From: an uncultured Eubacteriales bacterium
GTDB lineage: Bacteria > Bacillota > Clostridia > Christensenellales > Borkfalkiaceae
Length of the DNA stretch: 19,509 nt
Direction: 5' to 3'
NCBI GenBank assembly: GCA_958405585.1
Contig: CATYEP010000017.1
Location: forward strand, 1 to 19,509
Shown here: positions 1 through 8,186 of the stretch, piece by piece
Numbering within the stretch: position 1 is the first letter of the stretch
Layout of the letters: each line of letters opens with the position of its first letter
Translations under genes and position numbers: made by a program
The notes under the pieces: generated by a model
Database searches by the model: none
Told to the model about the DNA's origin: nothing
The model's input: only the letters and a program-made list of their open reading frames with translations

Positions 1-716
1 ACACGTATCTGATGCGTCCTGCCCGTTTCCAGCTTAAACCGCATCAATGTGTATCCCCTCACAAACCTTTTCACAACTTCATAATTCGTGGCGGCATACC
101 TGCCTTTCTCCGCCGATACGACCGCCATCTTTATTCGATCCGTCGGATGCCTGCCTATATACGTTTCGATCCTTCCCGAATCGTCTTTGACGATCCCCTC
201 GCAAAGCGCAAGATATTCGCGCGAACAAGTTTTATCTGCGATCTGCGCCGACAACGATAAATGCGCGGCGTCATTCTTCGCTACAACAAGCAGCCCCGAC
301 GTGTCTTTATCGATCCTGTGCACAATCCCGGGACGGATCACCCCGTTGATCGTGCTCAGACTTTTCAATCGATACAAAAGCGCGTTTACGAGCGTACCCG
401 TCAGATTCCCGCTCCCTGCGTGAACCGTAAGCCCCTGCGGCTTATTGATCACCGCAATGTCGTCATCCTCATAAACAATATCGATCGGAATATCCTGCGG
501 CGTAAGATCCAGCGCCTTAGGCTCAGGCATGATCACATCCGCCCTGTCTCCTGCATTGACCGCCTGCGACGCTTTTACCGCCTCACCGTTTACAAGTACG
601 TTCCCGTCTTCGATCAGCTTCTTCGCCGCCGACCGCGTCAGTTTCAGCTCCTGCGCCAAAAAAATATCCAACCGCGCACACGGCTCTCTTGCCGCTATGC
701 TGCATTCTCTACCCAT
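1..716 (-). CDS. rluD: RluA/RluD-family 23S rRNA pseudouridine synthase, partial (C-terminus beyond window)
   Basis: The protein isomerises specific uridines in ribosomal RNA to pseudouridine. About 238 codons are visible before the left edge. An S4-like RNA-binding domain covers roughly residues 14-62 (ARLDIFLAQELKLTRSAAKK). The catalytic motif HRIDKDTSGLL follows, with the nucleophilic Asp at about residue 136, and FKLETGRTHQIR is the RluA-family block near the break. The ATG at 716 overlaps the lspA stop codon by 8 nt (lspA ends at 709). This matches the common lspA-rluD pairing of Firmicutes and implies translational coupling. The family is certain. The exact target uridines (RluD versus RluC or RluB) cannot be read from this fragment. 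Confidence 0.93.
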   Translation of the reverse strand, partial: MGRECSIAAREPCARLDIFLAQELKLTRSAAKKLIEDGNVLVNGEAVKASQAVNAGDRADVIMPEPKALDLTPQDIPIDIVYEDDDIAVINKPQGLTVHAGSGNLTGTLVNALLYRLKSLSTINGVIRPGIVHRIDKDTSGLLVVAKNDAAHLSLSAQIADKTCSREYLALCEGIVKDDSGRIETYIGRHPTDRIKMAVVSAEKGRYAATNYEVVKRFVRGYTLMRFKLETGRTHQIR

Positions 717-1335
717 TGTCTTTATCGGAATTCTTCTCTTTTTCCTGCGGTACTGCACCCAGATCATTATCTGTTCCACCCGCTCGCTTTACAAGATCTT
801 CCGCCGCCGTCTCCACTTCCTGCTTTTCTTCCTTCTTATCTTTATGCGCACGGAAAATCGCGTCCGAATCCACAAACAAAAGCGCCAAAACAAACATCAC
901 GGCACCCACTGTAATGACTATGTCCGCTATATTGTTGCTGAAACACAGAAAATTGCTGTTGATTATAAAACGGAAATCCATGTAGATAAGATCCCGCACT
1001 CCGCCCAGAATGCAACGGTCGATCAGATTTCCCGCGGCTCCCGCCATGATCAGCACGAGCGCTGTTTTCAAAAAACGACGCTTTTTGTTCAGCTTGATAA
1101 TAAATACTAACAAAACTACGATCGCCACGGACGTCAATGCAATGAACAACGGCAATGCCCACGGCGTATCCGATCCGATCCCGAATGACATTCCCTTGTT
1201 GATCAATGTGTCTATTCCAAACACCTTTCCAAGCCAGTATCTGACCGGCTCATTCACGTCTACCAGCGCAAATGCCGCCGCCTTCGTGACCTGATCCAGC
1301 AAAACTAAAAGTAAAAATACAATTGCGTATACCAT
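709..1335 (-). CDS. lspA: Lipoprotein signal peptidase (signal peptidase II)
   Basis: This membrane aspartyl protease removes the signal peptide of prolipoproteins after Lgt has lipidated the lipobox cysteine. The 208-residue protein has four hydrophobic segments and the family blocks: DQVTK near residue 14, NKGMSFGI near 46, GNLIDR at 102-107, GGVRDL with the predicted catalytic Asp115, and NNIAD with catalytic Asp138. After the last membrane segment (about residue 157) there is a highly charged tail of about 50 residues rich in Lys, Glu and Asp. This tail makes the protein longer than the usual 150-165 residues. An AGGAAG ribosome site precedes the ATG. It lies 30 nt after the coiled-coil gene and in the same operon as lgt, so the first two steps of lipoprotein maturation are co-transcribed. 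Confidence 0.96.
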   Translation of the reverse strand: MVYAIVFLLLVLLDQVTKAAAFALVDVNEPVRYWLGKVFGIDTLINKGMSFGIGSDTPWALPLFIALTSVAIVVLLVFIIKLNKKRRFLKTALVLIMAGAAGNLIDRCILGGVRDLIYMDFRFIINSNFLCFSNNIADIVITVGAVMFVLALLFVDSDAIFRAHKDKKEEKQEVETAAEDLVKRAGGTDNDLGAVPQEKEKNSDKDNG

Positions 1336-1365
1336 AAATTCTTCCTGTTTATTTATTTAACAGGC

Positions 1366-1926
1366 TCAGTCATCCATAAGCCCGAGATTGCGGCAAAGTT
1401 TTTCAAGATCCAGTTCTCCCTTCGGATTGATTACGTCGTCCAGGTTGAACCCCGTCTCTTCCTCGCCTTCCACATACTTTTCAATCACCGCTTTCGGATC
1501 AAACGATTCTTGTTCCGACGCATTCGCGTCCGACACTCCGAATCTTCCGCGCTCTTTGCCGAGCAAAGCCGACAAATTCTCCGCAAAATCGGCGTACTTC
1601 TTCGCTTCCGATGCCGGGATCGCCCCCGCCATCTGTCCCGCAAGCCGTTTCCATTTTTCCGCAAACAGCCGCAACGTATTCAATTCCGTTTCGGCAGACA
1701 TCCGATACAGGCGCAAGATCTCCTCGCCTTTTTCTTCCGCCGCCACGATTGCCTTGCCTACTTTCCCTTCCCTGCTTTTCAGCTCCGCCAGGCTCGCCCG
1801 CAGGCTTCGATTCTCTGCCGTCAGCCCCTCCAGGCGATAGTTCAGCTGGCGGATCTTGATCTCATACGCCTCGCGGATCCCCGCGATCAGCTTTTCAGCT
1901 TCCTGCTGCGTAATCTTCTTAGCCAT
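1366..1926 (-). CDS. Coiled-coil protein of unknown function (DivIVA-like in appearance)
   Basis: I do not recognise a specific family. The 186-residue protein is soluble and strongly charged. Residues about 1-60 and 55-105 are predicted helical, with heptad-like spacing of Leu and Ile and many Glu, Lys and Arg (for example QLNYRLEGLTAENRSLRASL), so a coiled coil is likely. The C-terminal third is acidic and ends in a DLEKLCRNLGLMDD segment. The layout resembles DivIVA/GpsB-type scaffold proteins only in general form, and no diagnostic N-terminal motif is visible. The start codon overlaps the end of the upstream nicotinate phosphoribosyltransferase gene by 8 nt, with a ribosome site (AGGGAG) inside that gene. 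Translation is therefore probably coupled. Confidence 0.75.
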   Translation of the reverse strand: MAKKITQQEAEKLIAGIREAYEIKIRQLNYRLEGLTAENRSLRASLAELKSREGKVGKAIVAAEEKGEEILRLYRMSAETELNTLRLFAEKWKRLAGQMAGAIPASEAKKYADFAENLSALLGKERGRFGVSDANASEQESFDPKAVIEKYVEGEEETGFNLDDVINPKGELDLEKLCRNLGLMDD

Positions 1927-3370
1927 GATTCTCCCTTATCTGCGCGATCAGTTTATTTTTTATATCATATAACTGCTGCGACAAATCAACTTTATAAACA
2001 TGAGGATTGTCAGGACGCTTATATTCGTCCCAGAAACTTTCCTTCTCCCGCTCCGCATACTCACAGATCGCCGCAAGATCCGGCATCTGCGCTACAAGTT
2101 TTCCTCCTCGGATCACCTGCTCCAGCAACGGCCGCAACGTATAATCGTTAAACGTGGTTTTCTTCCATGTATCCTTCGGATGAAATACCGTCAGCGGCAG
2201 GCTTTCGTCGAATTTCTCCGATCTGAGAGCTATCAGATCCGCTTCCGCCTTGCCCGTCTTATTGTCATAAATCCTGTAAACCTGCTTGAATCCCGGATTC
2301 GTGATCTTGTCCGTATTATCCGAAAGCTTGATCTTAGGTATCTCCTCTCCTCCTTTCGGCGTCAGCGCAGACAACTTATACACCCCGCCCAATGCCGGCA
2401 TATCTGCACTCGTGATCAGCTTTGTTCCCACTCCCCAAAGATCAATGCACGCACCCTGATTCTTCAAAGAAGTGATCAGATATTCATCCAGATCACCCGA
2501 CGCGCAGATGATCGCATCGGGGAACCCGGCATCATCCAGCATCTTCCGCGCACACTTCGACAAATAAGCAAGATCGCCGCTGTCCAGTCGGATCCCCTTC
2601 GGTTCATGCCCTTCTTTTCGAAGTTCCTTAAACACCCGTATCGCATTCGGAACACCGCTGCCCAGCGTATCATACGTATCGACAAGCAACAGACACGCAT
2701 CGGGATACATCTTTGCATACGCGCGGAATGCCTCGTATTCGGAAGGGAAATTCATCACCCAGCTGTGCGCATGCGTCCCTGCCACCGGAATATGAAACAT
2801 CTGCCCCGCCAACACGTTCGACGTAGAACGGCATCCGCCGATCACCGACGCACGCGCGCCATAAACACCCGCATCCGGCCCCTGCGCACGGCGAAGCCCA
2901 AATTCCATCACCGAATCACCCTTCGCGGCATACGCCACTTTTGAAGATTTGGATGCGATCAACGTCTGATGATTGACAATGTTCAAAAGCGCTGTTTCCA
3001 GAAACTGCGCTTCCAGAACAGGCGCACGCACCGTTATGATCGGCTCTTCGGGAAATACGACCGTTCCCTCCGGCACGGCATACACATCCCCCGTAAAACG
3101 GAACGTTTTCAGATATTCCAAAAATTGCTCGTCAAACAGTTTCAGCGAACGAAGGTATTCGATATCCTCTTTTTCAAAGCGAATATTCAAAATATAATCG
3201 ACGGCCTGTTCCAATCCTGCCGCGACCGAATAGGCAATCACATTGTTGCGGCGATAAAATAAATCAAATACCGCCACATCCCCCGCTTTGCCGTTTTTCA
3301 GATAACCGTCCATCATCGTGAGCTGATAAAGATCTGTCAATAATGTCAGATTGCGCGACTCGCTTTTCAT
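1919..3370 (-). CDS. pncB: Nicotinate phosphoribosyltransferase
   Basis: The enzyme converts nicotinate and PRPP to nicotinate mononucleotide in the Preiss-Handler NAD salvage pathway in the cytosol. The 483-residue length is typical of the Gram-positive form. Visible family blocks are LLTDLYQLTM at residues 10-19, the GLRRAQGPDAG segment at about 158-168, GTHAHSW at about 198-204 (the His of this region is phosphorylated in the family) and IRLDSGDLAYLSK in the second half. Its start overlaps the lgt stop by 4 nt (ATGA). Its own end overlaps the next gene, so it sits tightly inside the lgt-lspA operon. No functional link between NAD salvage and lipoprotein processing is evident. The grouping may simply be operon packing. 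Confidence 0.95.
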   Translation of the reverse strand: MKSESRNLTLLTDLYQLTMMDGYLKNGKAGDVAVFDLFYRRNNVIAYSVAAGLEQAVDYILNIRFEKEDIEYLRSLKLFDEQFLEYLKTFRFTGDVYAVPEGTVVFPEEPIITVRAPVLEAQFLETALLNIVNHQTLIASKSSKVAYAAKGDSVMEFGLRRAQGPDAGVYGARASVIGGCRSTSNVLAGQMFHIPVAGTHAHSWVMNFPSEYEAFRAYAKMYPDACLLLVDTYDTLGSGVPNAIRVFKELRKEGHEPKGIRLDSGDLAYLSKCARKMLDDAGFPDAIICASGDLDEYLITSLKNQGACIDLWGVGTKLITSADMPALGGVYKLSALTPKGGEEIPKIKLSDNTDKITNPGFKQVYRIYDNKTGKAEADLIALRSEKFDESLPLTVFHPKDTWKKTTFNDYTLRPLLEQVIRGGKLVAQMPDLAAICEYAEREKESFWDEYKRPDNPHVYKVDLSQQLYDIKNKLIAQIRENHG

Positions 3371-4335
3371 TTCTCACTTCTGTCCTGCGGTTTGTTTTGT
3401 TCATCCGTTACGGCATTTTCCGCTTTTCCTGCGTTCTGCGCCGCAGCCAGCTTTTTCTTCTTTTCTTCTTCCATCTTACGGCGCTGCTCCTGTGTATAAT
3501 ACTTCGGCAGAATCGCCAACGGCTCTCCGCTTACCGCACCGAACGCACTCCCGTACTTCCTGCGGTTGAAATACAACACCGCAAAAAAAAGCAGAATCCC
3601 CGCGAGCGCCATTCCCATCGCAAACAGCTGCGATATCGCTACCTCACTTCCGAGAATAAACTGCGAATCGCGAAGCGGTTCCATAACCGAACGCACCAAT
3701 CCGTATCCGAAGAAATACCCCGCCGTCGCAAGTCCGTGCGGTTTTTTCACATACTTCCACATCAGCGTGAACAAAACCGCAAAAATGATCAGATCCAGTA
3801 CGCTTTCATAAAAGAAAAACGCATAGTGCCATTCTCCGACGTCCTCAATGAATACGGAGAACGGAAACCACTGCAATGCGGAATCGGTAACCAGCGGCCC
3901 GTAAACTTCCTGATTGATAAAATTACCCCATCTGCCGACCGCCTGCGCAAGAATTACACAGGGCATAAGACAGTCTGCAACCCTGAGAAAATTGATTTTA
4001 TGAATCAGACAAAACAACACGACGCCCAGCGCTCCTCCGCATACGCCGCCGATAATCGACAAACCGCCATCCCTGAACTTGGAAAACCATTCCGTGATCG
4101 AAGTTCCCGGATCCGTAAGACAAAAAAATGTCCGCGCCCCGATTATCCCAAGCGGCAGTATACACAAAAGCAGATCAATCACCCAATCGGTCGGCAAATT
4201 GCGACGTTTAAAAAGGAACGCGCAGACTATTGTCGCTAAAATGATCCCGCTCACTATGCAAACCGCATAATAGTAAATATCAAAACCAAATATCGAAAAG
4301 GATCGATCCGGTATAAAATAGTTAGGCTCTTTCAT
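3367..4335 (-). CDS. lgt: Phosphatidylglycerol--prolipoprotein diacylglyceryl transferase
   Basis: Lgt transfers diacylglycerol from phosphatidylglycerol to the lipobox cysteine of prolipoproteins, the first step of lipoprotein maturation in the cytoplasmic membrane. The 322-residue protein has about seven hydrophobic segments and the Lgt signature GRWGNFINQE at residues 134-143. GGLSIIGG lies upstream, and a C-terminal GLVRSVMEPLRD-type segment is also typical. From about residue 262 it carries a charged cytoplasmic tail (QEQRRKMEEEKKKKLAAAQ and beyond) that the core enzyme does not need. The ATG at 4335 has a GGAG ribosome site. It is the first gene of the operon, and the promoter lies 60-90 nt upstream. 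Confidence 0.96.
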   Translation of the reverse strand: MKEPNYFIPDRSFSIFGFDIYYYAVCIVSGIILATIVCAFLFKRRNLPTDWVIDLLLCILPLGIIGARTFFCLTDPGTSITEWFSKFRDGGLSIIGGVCGGALGVVLFCLIHKINFLRVADCLMPCVILAQAVGRWGNFINQEVYGPLVTDSALQWFPFSVFIEDVGEWHYAFFFYESVLDLIIFAVLFTLMWKYVKKPHGLATAGYFFGYGLVRSVMEPLRDSQFILGSEVAISQLFAMGMALAGILLFFAVLYFNRRKYGSAFGAVSGEPLAILPKYYTQEQRRKMEEEKKKKLAAAQNAGKAENAVTDEQNKPQDRSEK

Positions 4336-4394
4336 TCTTTTTCTCCGGTTTGCGGCTCTCCTTCCCGAGCACGCAAAATTATGTAGTCGTTTTC

Positions 4395-4423
4395 ATTATA
4401 TCATTTTCCGACGCATTTGCAAA
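4395..4423 (-). promoter_or_regulatory. Sigma-A promoter of the lgt operon with extended -10
   Basis: Read on the minus strand, a TTTGCA -35 (4418-4423) and a perfect TATAAT -10 (4395-4400) are separated by 17 nt. The -10 is preceded by TG at the extended position. This places transcription about 55 nt upstream of the lgt start codon. Confidence 0.8.
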
Positions 4424-4495
4424 GCGATTGCGAAAAAAAACATGCGGAAATATTGTGTGCAATCTGCTAAATTTTAACGCACTTCTCTCAACCGT

Positions 4496-5764
4496 TTAAG
4501 CCAAGCCCGCGCAGACATCTTCAATATCTTTGCACGTTTTGCCGATATGCCCGTCGGTATGTGCGATTGAAACAAACATCGCTTCGAATTGCGACGGCGC
4601 GACATAATTTCCGCGTTCGAGCATTTCACCGAAATACTTTGAAAACTTTTGCAGATCGCATTTTTTTACATCCGAAAAACTCGTAGGTCTAACTTCCGTA
4701 AAAAATGGTGAAAGCAATGACCCGACGCGGTTCACCGCAACCCCGACCTTTCGATAAGCGCTTTCTAACATTGCCGCCTTTTGCTCAATTTCTGCATATA
4801 CGGTATCCTTATTTTTTCGCAGAAACCGAAGAGTAGCCAATCCTGCAGCCGTTGCGATGGGATTTCCCGAAAGCGTACCGGCCTGGTAGACAGAACCCAG
4901 CGGCGCTATGAGCGACATAATTTCGCGTCTGCCCCCATACACCGCCAGAGGCATACCGCCGCCCACGACCTTACCGTATGCCGCAAGATCGGGACGAACG
5001 CCGCAAAGCTCCGCCGCGCCGCCGTACGCGACACGGAATCCCGTGATGACCTCGTCAAAAACCAGAAGCGCCCCGTTTCGGTCACACAAACCGCGCAATC
5101 CTTCTAAAAATCCTTTTTTCGGCGGAACAACTCCCATATTCGCCGCAACCGGCTCGACGATCACGCAGGCGATCGCGCCAGGATTTGCAAGAAACAGATT
5201 TTCCGCACTCTGCAGATCGTTGTATTGCGCCACCAATGTATTTTGCGCATACGACGCCGGTACCCCCGCGCTGTCAGGCGCCGCACCTGTAAGGCATCCC
5301 GACCCCGCCTTGACCAGCAACCCGTCCGAATGCCCGTGATAACAACCTTCGAATTTTATAATTTTATCTCTGCCTGTATAGCCACGCGCAAGACGGATCG
5401 CAGACATCGTTGCTTCCGTTCCCGAATTTACGAGACGAAGCATTTCCATGTGCGGACAGGCATTTTGTATTTCTTCCGCAAGCTCCGTTTCCCTGCCCGT
5501 GGGCGCCCCAAACGTCAAACCTCTTTCCGCCGCTTCCTTGACCGCCTTCACGACTTCTTCCCTCGCATGCCCCAACAAAAGCGGCCCCCAACTCATCACA
5601 TAGTCGATAAATTCTTTTCCGTCCGCATCATAAATGCAGTCACCTTTGCCGCGCGCAATGAACCGCGGCGTCATTCCGACCGCGCGGAACGCCCGCACCG
5701 GTGAATTGACTCCGCCCGGCATTATTTTTACCGCTTCTTCGTACAGCCTTTCGTTTTCCGTCAT
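4496..5764 (-). CDS. hemL: Glutamate-1-semialdehyde 2,1-aminomutase
   Basis: This PLP enzyme makes 5-aminolevulinate from glutamate-1-semialdehyde, the second step of the C5 route that starts at HemA. The 422-residue protein shows the N-terminal PGGVNSPVRAF block, NSGTEATMSAIRLARG at about 113-128, DEVITGFR at 237-244 with the PLP-contacting Asp, and the Schiff-base Lys265 in YGKVVGGGMP. The length is normal. The ATG overlaps the hemB stop by 4 nt (ATGA) and has an AAGGTGAG ribosome site. It is the last gene of the siroheme operon. It is separated from hemA by five genes, so both C5-pathway enzymes are made from one transcript. Confidence 0.97.
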   Translation of the reverse strand: MTENERLYEEAVKIMPGGVNSPVRAFRAVGMTPRFIARGKGDCIYDADGKEFIDYVMSWGPLLLGHAREEVVKAVKEAAERGLTFGAPTGRETELAEEIQNACPHMEMLRLVNSGTEATMSAIRLARGYTGRDKIIKFEGCYHGHSDGLLVKAGSGCLTGAAPDSAGVPASYAQNTLVAQYNDLQSAENLFLANPGAIACVIVEPVAANMGVVPPKKGFLEGLRGLCDRNGALLVFDEVITGFRVAYGGAAELCGVRPDLAAYGKVVGGGMPLAVYGGRREIMSLIAPLGSVYQAGTLSGNPIATAAGLATLRFLRKNKDTVYAEIEQKAAMLESAYRKVGVAVNRVGSLLSPFFTEVRPTSFSDVKKCDLQKFSKYFGEMLERGNYVAPSQFEAMFVSIAHTDGHIGKTCKDIEDVCAGLA

Positions 5765-6747
5765 TGATTCTCACCTTCCCGCTCCCAGCGGACATAATCG
5801 AGCGCATGGTATGAGATCACAATATCCGCCCCAGCGCGGAAAAACGAAGTCAGAATCTCCTTCACGATCCTCCGCTCGTCGATCATTCCCGCCGCAGCAG
5901 CCGCTTTGACCATCGAATATTCCCCGCTCACATTGTAAACTGCCAAAGGCAGATCACTACTCCGCCTCGCCCTCTCCACAATATCAAGATAACAGAGCGC
6001 AGGCTTGACCATCAATATATCCGCGCCTTCCGCCTCGTCTGCCGCAAGTTCCCGCATGGCTTCCCTGCCGTTGCGACAATCCATCTGATACGACTTGCGG
6101 TCACCGCTCTTCGGCGCCGACTCCGCAGCATCCCGGAACGGCCCATAAAACGCCGAAGCAAATTTTGCGCTGTACCCCATGATCGGGATATCCGTATACC
6201 CCTCCGCATCCAATGTTTTACGGATCGCTTCCACGACCCCGTCCATCATAGACGAGGGTGCAACCATATCCGCCCCCGCCCGCACAGCCGCAAGCGCTGC
6301 CTCCGCATGCAAAGGCAAAGAAATGTCATTTACCACATCCCCGGACGCCAGGACACCGCAATGGCCGTGCGACGTGTATTCACAAAGACATATATCCGCA
6401 ACGATCAGAAACCGTTTGCCCGTCTTTTCAAAAAATGATCTGAATTTACGGATCGCGTGCGCAACTACGCCGTTTTCATCTCTTGCTCCGCTTCCCGTTT
6501 CGTCTTTCTCTTGCGGGATCCCGAACAACATCACTCCGCCGATCCCCGCTTGTGCCACTTGTTCGGCAACCTCGTCCAGCATATCCACACTGTAACGGTA
6601 AATACCCGGCATGGACGGTATTTCTTCGCGGATCTCTTTTCCGTAACGCACGAACACGGGATAGATCAACCCGCTCTTTTTTATCTGCGTTTCGCTGACC
6701 AGCTCCCGCAAAATTGTATTCTTTCTCGTTCTTCTCAATCTTTGCAT
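5761..6747 (-). CDS. hemB: Delta-aminolevulinic acid dehydratase (porphobilinogen synthase)
   Basis: HemB condenses two 5-aminolevulinate molecules to porphobilinogen. Starting at MQRLRRTRKN (6747) gives 328 residues, the normal length. An upstream in-frame ATG at 6876 would add a low-complexity Arg/Gly stretch inside the preceding gene and lacks a good ribosome site, whereas AAGGAG sits just before 6747. Zinc-type cysteines are Cys120, Cys122 and Cys130 (DICLCEYTSHGHCG). The two active-site lysines are Lys195 (GYSAKFASAFYGPF) and Lys248 (ILMVKPALCYLD). The start lies 13 nt inside the end of cobA/hemD, so the two are coupled. Confidence 0.97.
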   Translation of the reverse strand: MQRLRRTRKNTILRELVSETQIKKSGLIYPVFVRYGKEIREEIPSMPGIYRYSVDMLDEVAEQVAQAGIGGVMLFGIPQEKDETGSGARDENGVVAHAIRKFRSFFEKTGKRFLIVADICLCEYTSHGHCGVLASGDVVNDISLPLHAEAALAAVRAGADMVAPSSMMDGVVEAIRKTLDAEGYTDIPIMGYSAKFASAFYGPFRDAAESAPKSGDRKSYQMDCRNGREAMRELAADEAEGADILMVKPALCYLDIVERARRSSDLPLAVYNVSGEYSMVKAAAAAGMIDERRIVKEILTSFFRAGADIVISYHALDYVRWEREGENQ

Positions 6748-8186
6748 ACTTTCTCCTTCACTCTGACGACGGCCTCCGCCAATGCGTCTGCCGACGCCTC
6801 CGCACAAACCTCGACCCGACATCCGTACCCGCGCACGGCCTCTGCCGTCTTTTCTCCGATGCAGACGGCAACACAATCTGTCGGCAATACATATTTATCC
6901 AGCACCGCACGGGCGCCGTTTGCCGACCCAAACGTGATGATCCTGGCTCGTTTTAAAATATCTGCAGACTTTTCAAGCATATCCGCATCGGCAACGGTAT
7001 CGTAAAGGTCTGCCTGTTCGCCGACTTTCTCCAGTATTTCATCCCCTGCGGCACTTCGCAAAAGCAGGATCTCCTTCTGCGGCAATCCCATTTTCTGCAA
7101 AATTTCGTACAAACTTTCGCAGGTATACGTTTTCGGAATACAATCCGCCCGAAAACCGTAACGCGCAAGCATTAGCGCCGTAAACGCTCCGATCGCCGCA
7201 AATTTTTTATCCCCGAAAACACGAACATCCTCACCGCGTTCCAATGCGCGGTCGAAAAATATTTTGACCCCGTTCGCAGAAGTAAAGACAAGGCATTTCC
7301 GCATCGGCAATGTGTCAAAGACAAAATCAAAATCCAACGGAACTACGCACAAACAGGCGCAATTCTCCGCCGCGATCCCCCTTTTTCGCAATGCACCGCA
7401 CACTCTTTCCGCATGCATGGATGTTCCCGTTACAGCCACGCTTACCTCTCGGGTTTGTACAGCTTTATCCATCGGTTGTTCGCCTGCCAGATCGAGCGAG
7501 CAAACTTTTCCGATCACGATCACCTGCGGCGCAGGAAGCATTTGTGCCATAGCCGGCAGATCCCGAAGCCTGCCGCGCTCTGCACGGGCAGAAAGACTTC
7601 CCGCTTGTGAAATGACGGCACAGGGTGTATCTTCCGACATTCCGCCCCCTGTAAGTTCGGCATATATTTGCTCCGCCGCCGATTTACCCATCAATATGAC
7701 GAGCGTATCGTTTCCCCCCGCCAAACGGGAAAAACCCGCAAATCCGCTCTCCGTCTGTGCCGTGACAATATGGACGCCGCGCGAATATCTCCTGTGCGTT
7801 ACGGGGATCCCGGCAAGCTCCGCCGCCGCTATGGCACTCGTGACGCCCGGTACGCTTTCGCAGTAAATATTCTCCGATAACAGCGCGAGCATCTCCTCTC
7901 CGCCTCTGCCGAATACATACGGATCGCCGCCTTTCAGGCGCACCGTCACCGCATATTTCCTGCCGCATTCTATCAGGATGCGGTTGATTTCCTCCTGCTT
8001 TTTTCCTCTTCCGCCGCTCCGCTTCCCTGCAAAAATACGTACACAGTCATCTCGGCATAGTTCCAGAAGCGATTCGTCCAGCAGGCTGTCATACACGACG
8101 CAATCCGCCTGTCGGAGCAATTCCGCTCCGCGCAGAGTCAGAAGATCTTTCCCGCAGCCTGCCCCTACCAGATAAACTTTGTTCAT
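6735..8186 (-). CDS. cobA-hemD: Fused uroporphyrinogen-III C-methyltransferase / uroporphyrinogen-III synthase
   Basis: This is a two-domain fusion common in Clostridia. The N-terminal SUMT domain (residues about 1-235) methylates uroporphyrinogen III at C2 and C7 to precorrin-2. It shows VYLVGAGCGKDLLTL, KGGDPYVFGRGGEE at 85-98 and GIPVTHR at about 126-132. The C-terminal domain (about 247-483) is HemD-like and should close hydroxymethylbilane to uroporphyrinogen III. HemD is poorly conserved, so that part rests on length, the closing IGEKTAEAVR-type segment and its position next to hemC. The chosen ATG at 8186 gives MNKVYLVG and overlaps the hemC stop by 4 nt; a longer reading from 8216 is less likely. 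The methyltransferase domain commits the pathway to siroheme or corrinoid rather than protoheme. Confidence 0.95.
   Translation of the reverse strand: MNKVYLVGAGCGKDLLTLRGAELLRQADCVVYDSLLDESLLELCRDDCVRIFAGKRSGGRGKKQEEINRILIECGRKYAVTVRLKGGDPYVFGRGGEEMLALLSENIYCESVPGVTSAIAAAELAGIPVTHRRYSRGVHIVTAQTESGFAGFSRLAGGNDTLVILMGKSAAEQIYAELTGGGMSEDTPCAVISQAGSLSARAERGRLRDLPAMAQMLPAPQVIVIGKVCSLDLAGEQPMDKAVQTREVSVAVTGTSMHAERVCGALRKRGIAAENCACLCVVPLDFDFVFDTLPMRKCLVFTSANGVKIFFDRALERGEDVRVFGDKKFAAIGAFTALMLARYGFRADCIPKTYTCESLYEILQKMGLPQKEILLLRSAAGDEILEKVGEQADLYDTVADADMLEKSADILKRARIITFGSANGARAVLDKYVLPTDCVAVCIGEKTAEAVRGYGCRVEVCAEASADALAEAVVRVKEKVCKD

Noticed and set aside
261..914. Long plus-strand open frames across the rluD-lspA region, and similar ones opposite most genes
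   Set aside because: They are antisense shadows rich in Arg, His, Pro and Ser, without ribosome sites, lying opposite well-identified genes.
4430..4495. Terminator after hemL
   Set aside because: There is a T8 run on the minus strand but no stem better than about 4 bp before it. Read-through into lgt cannot be excluded.
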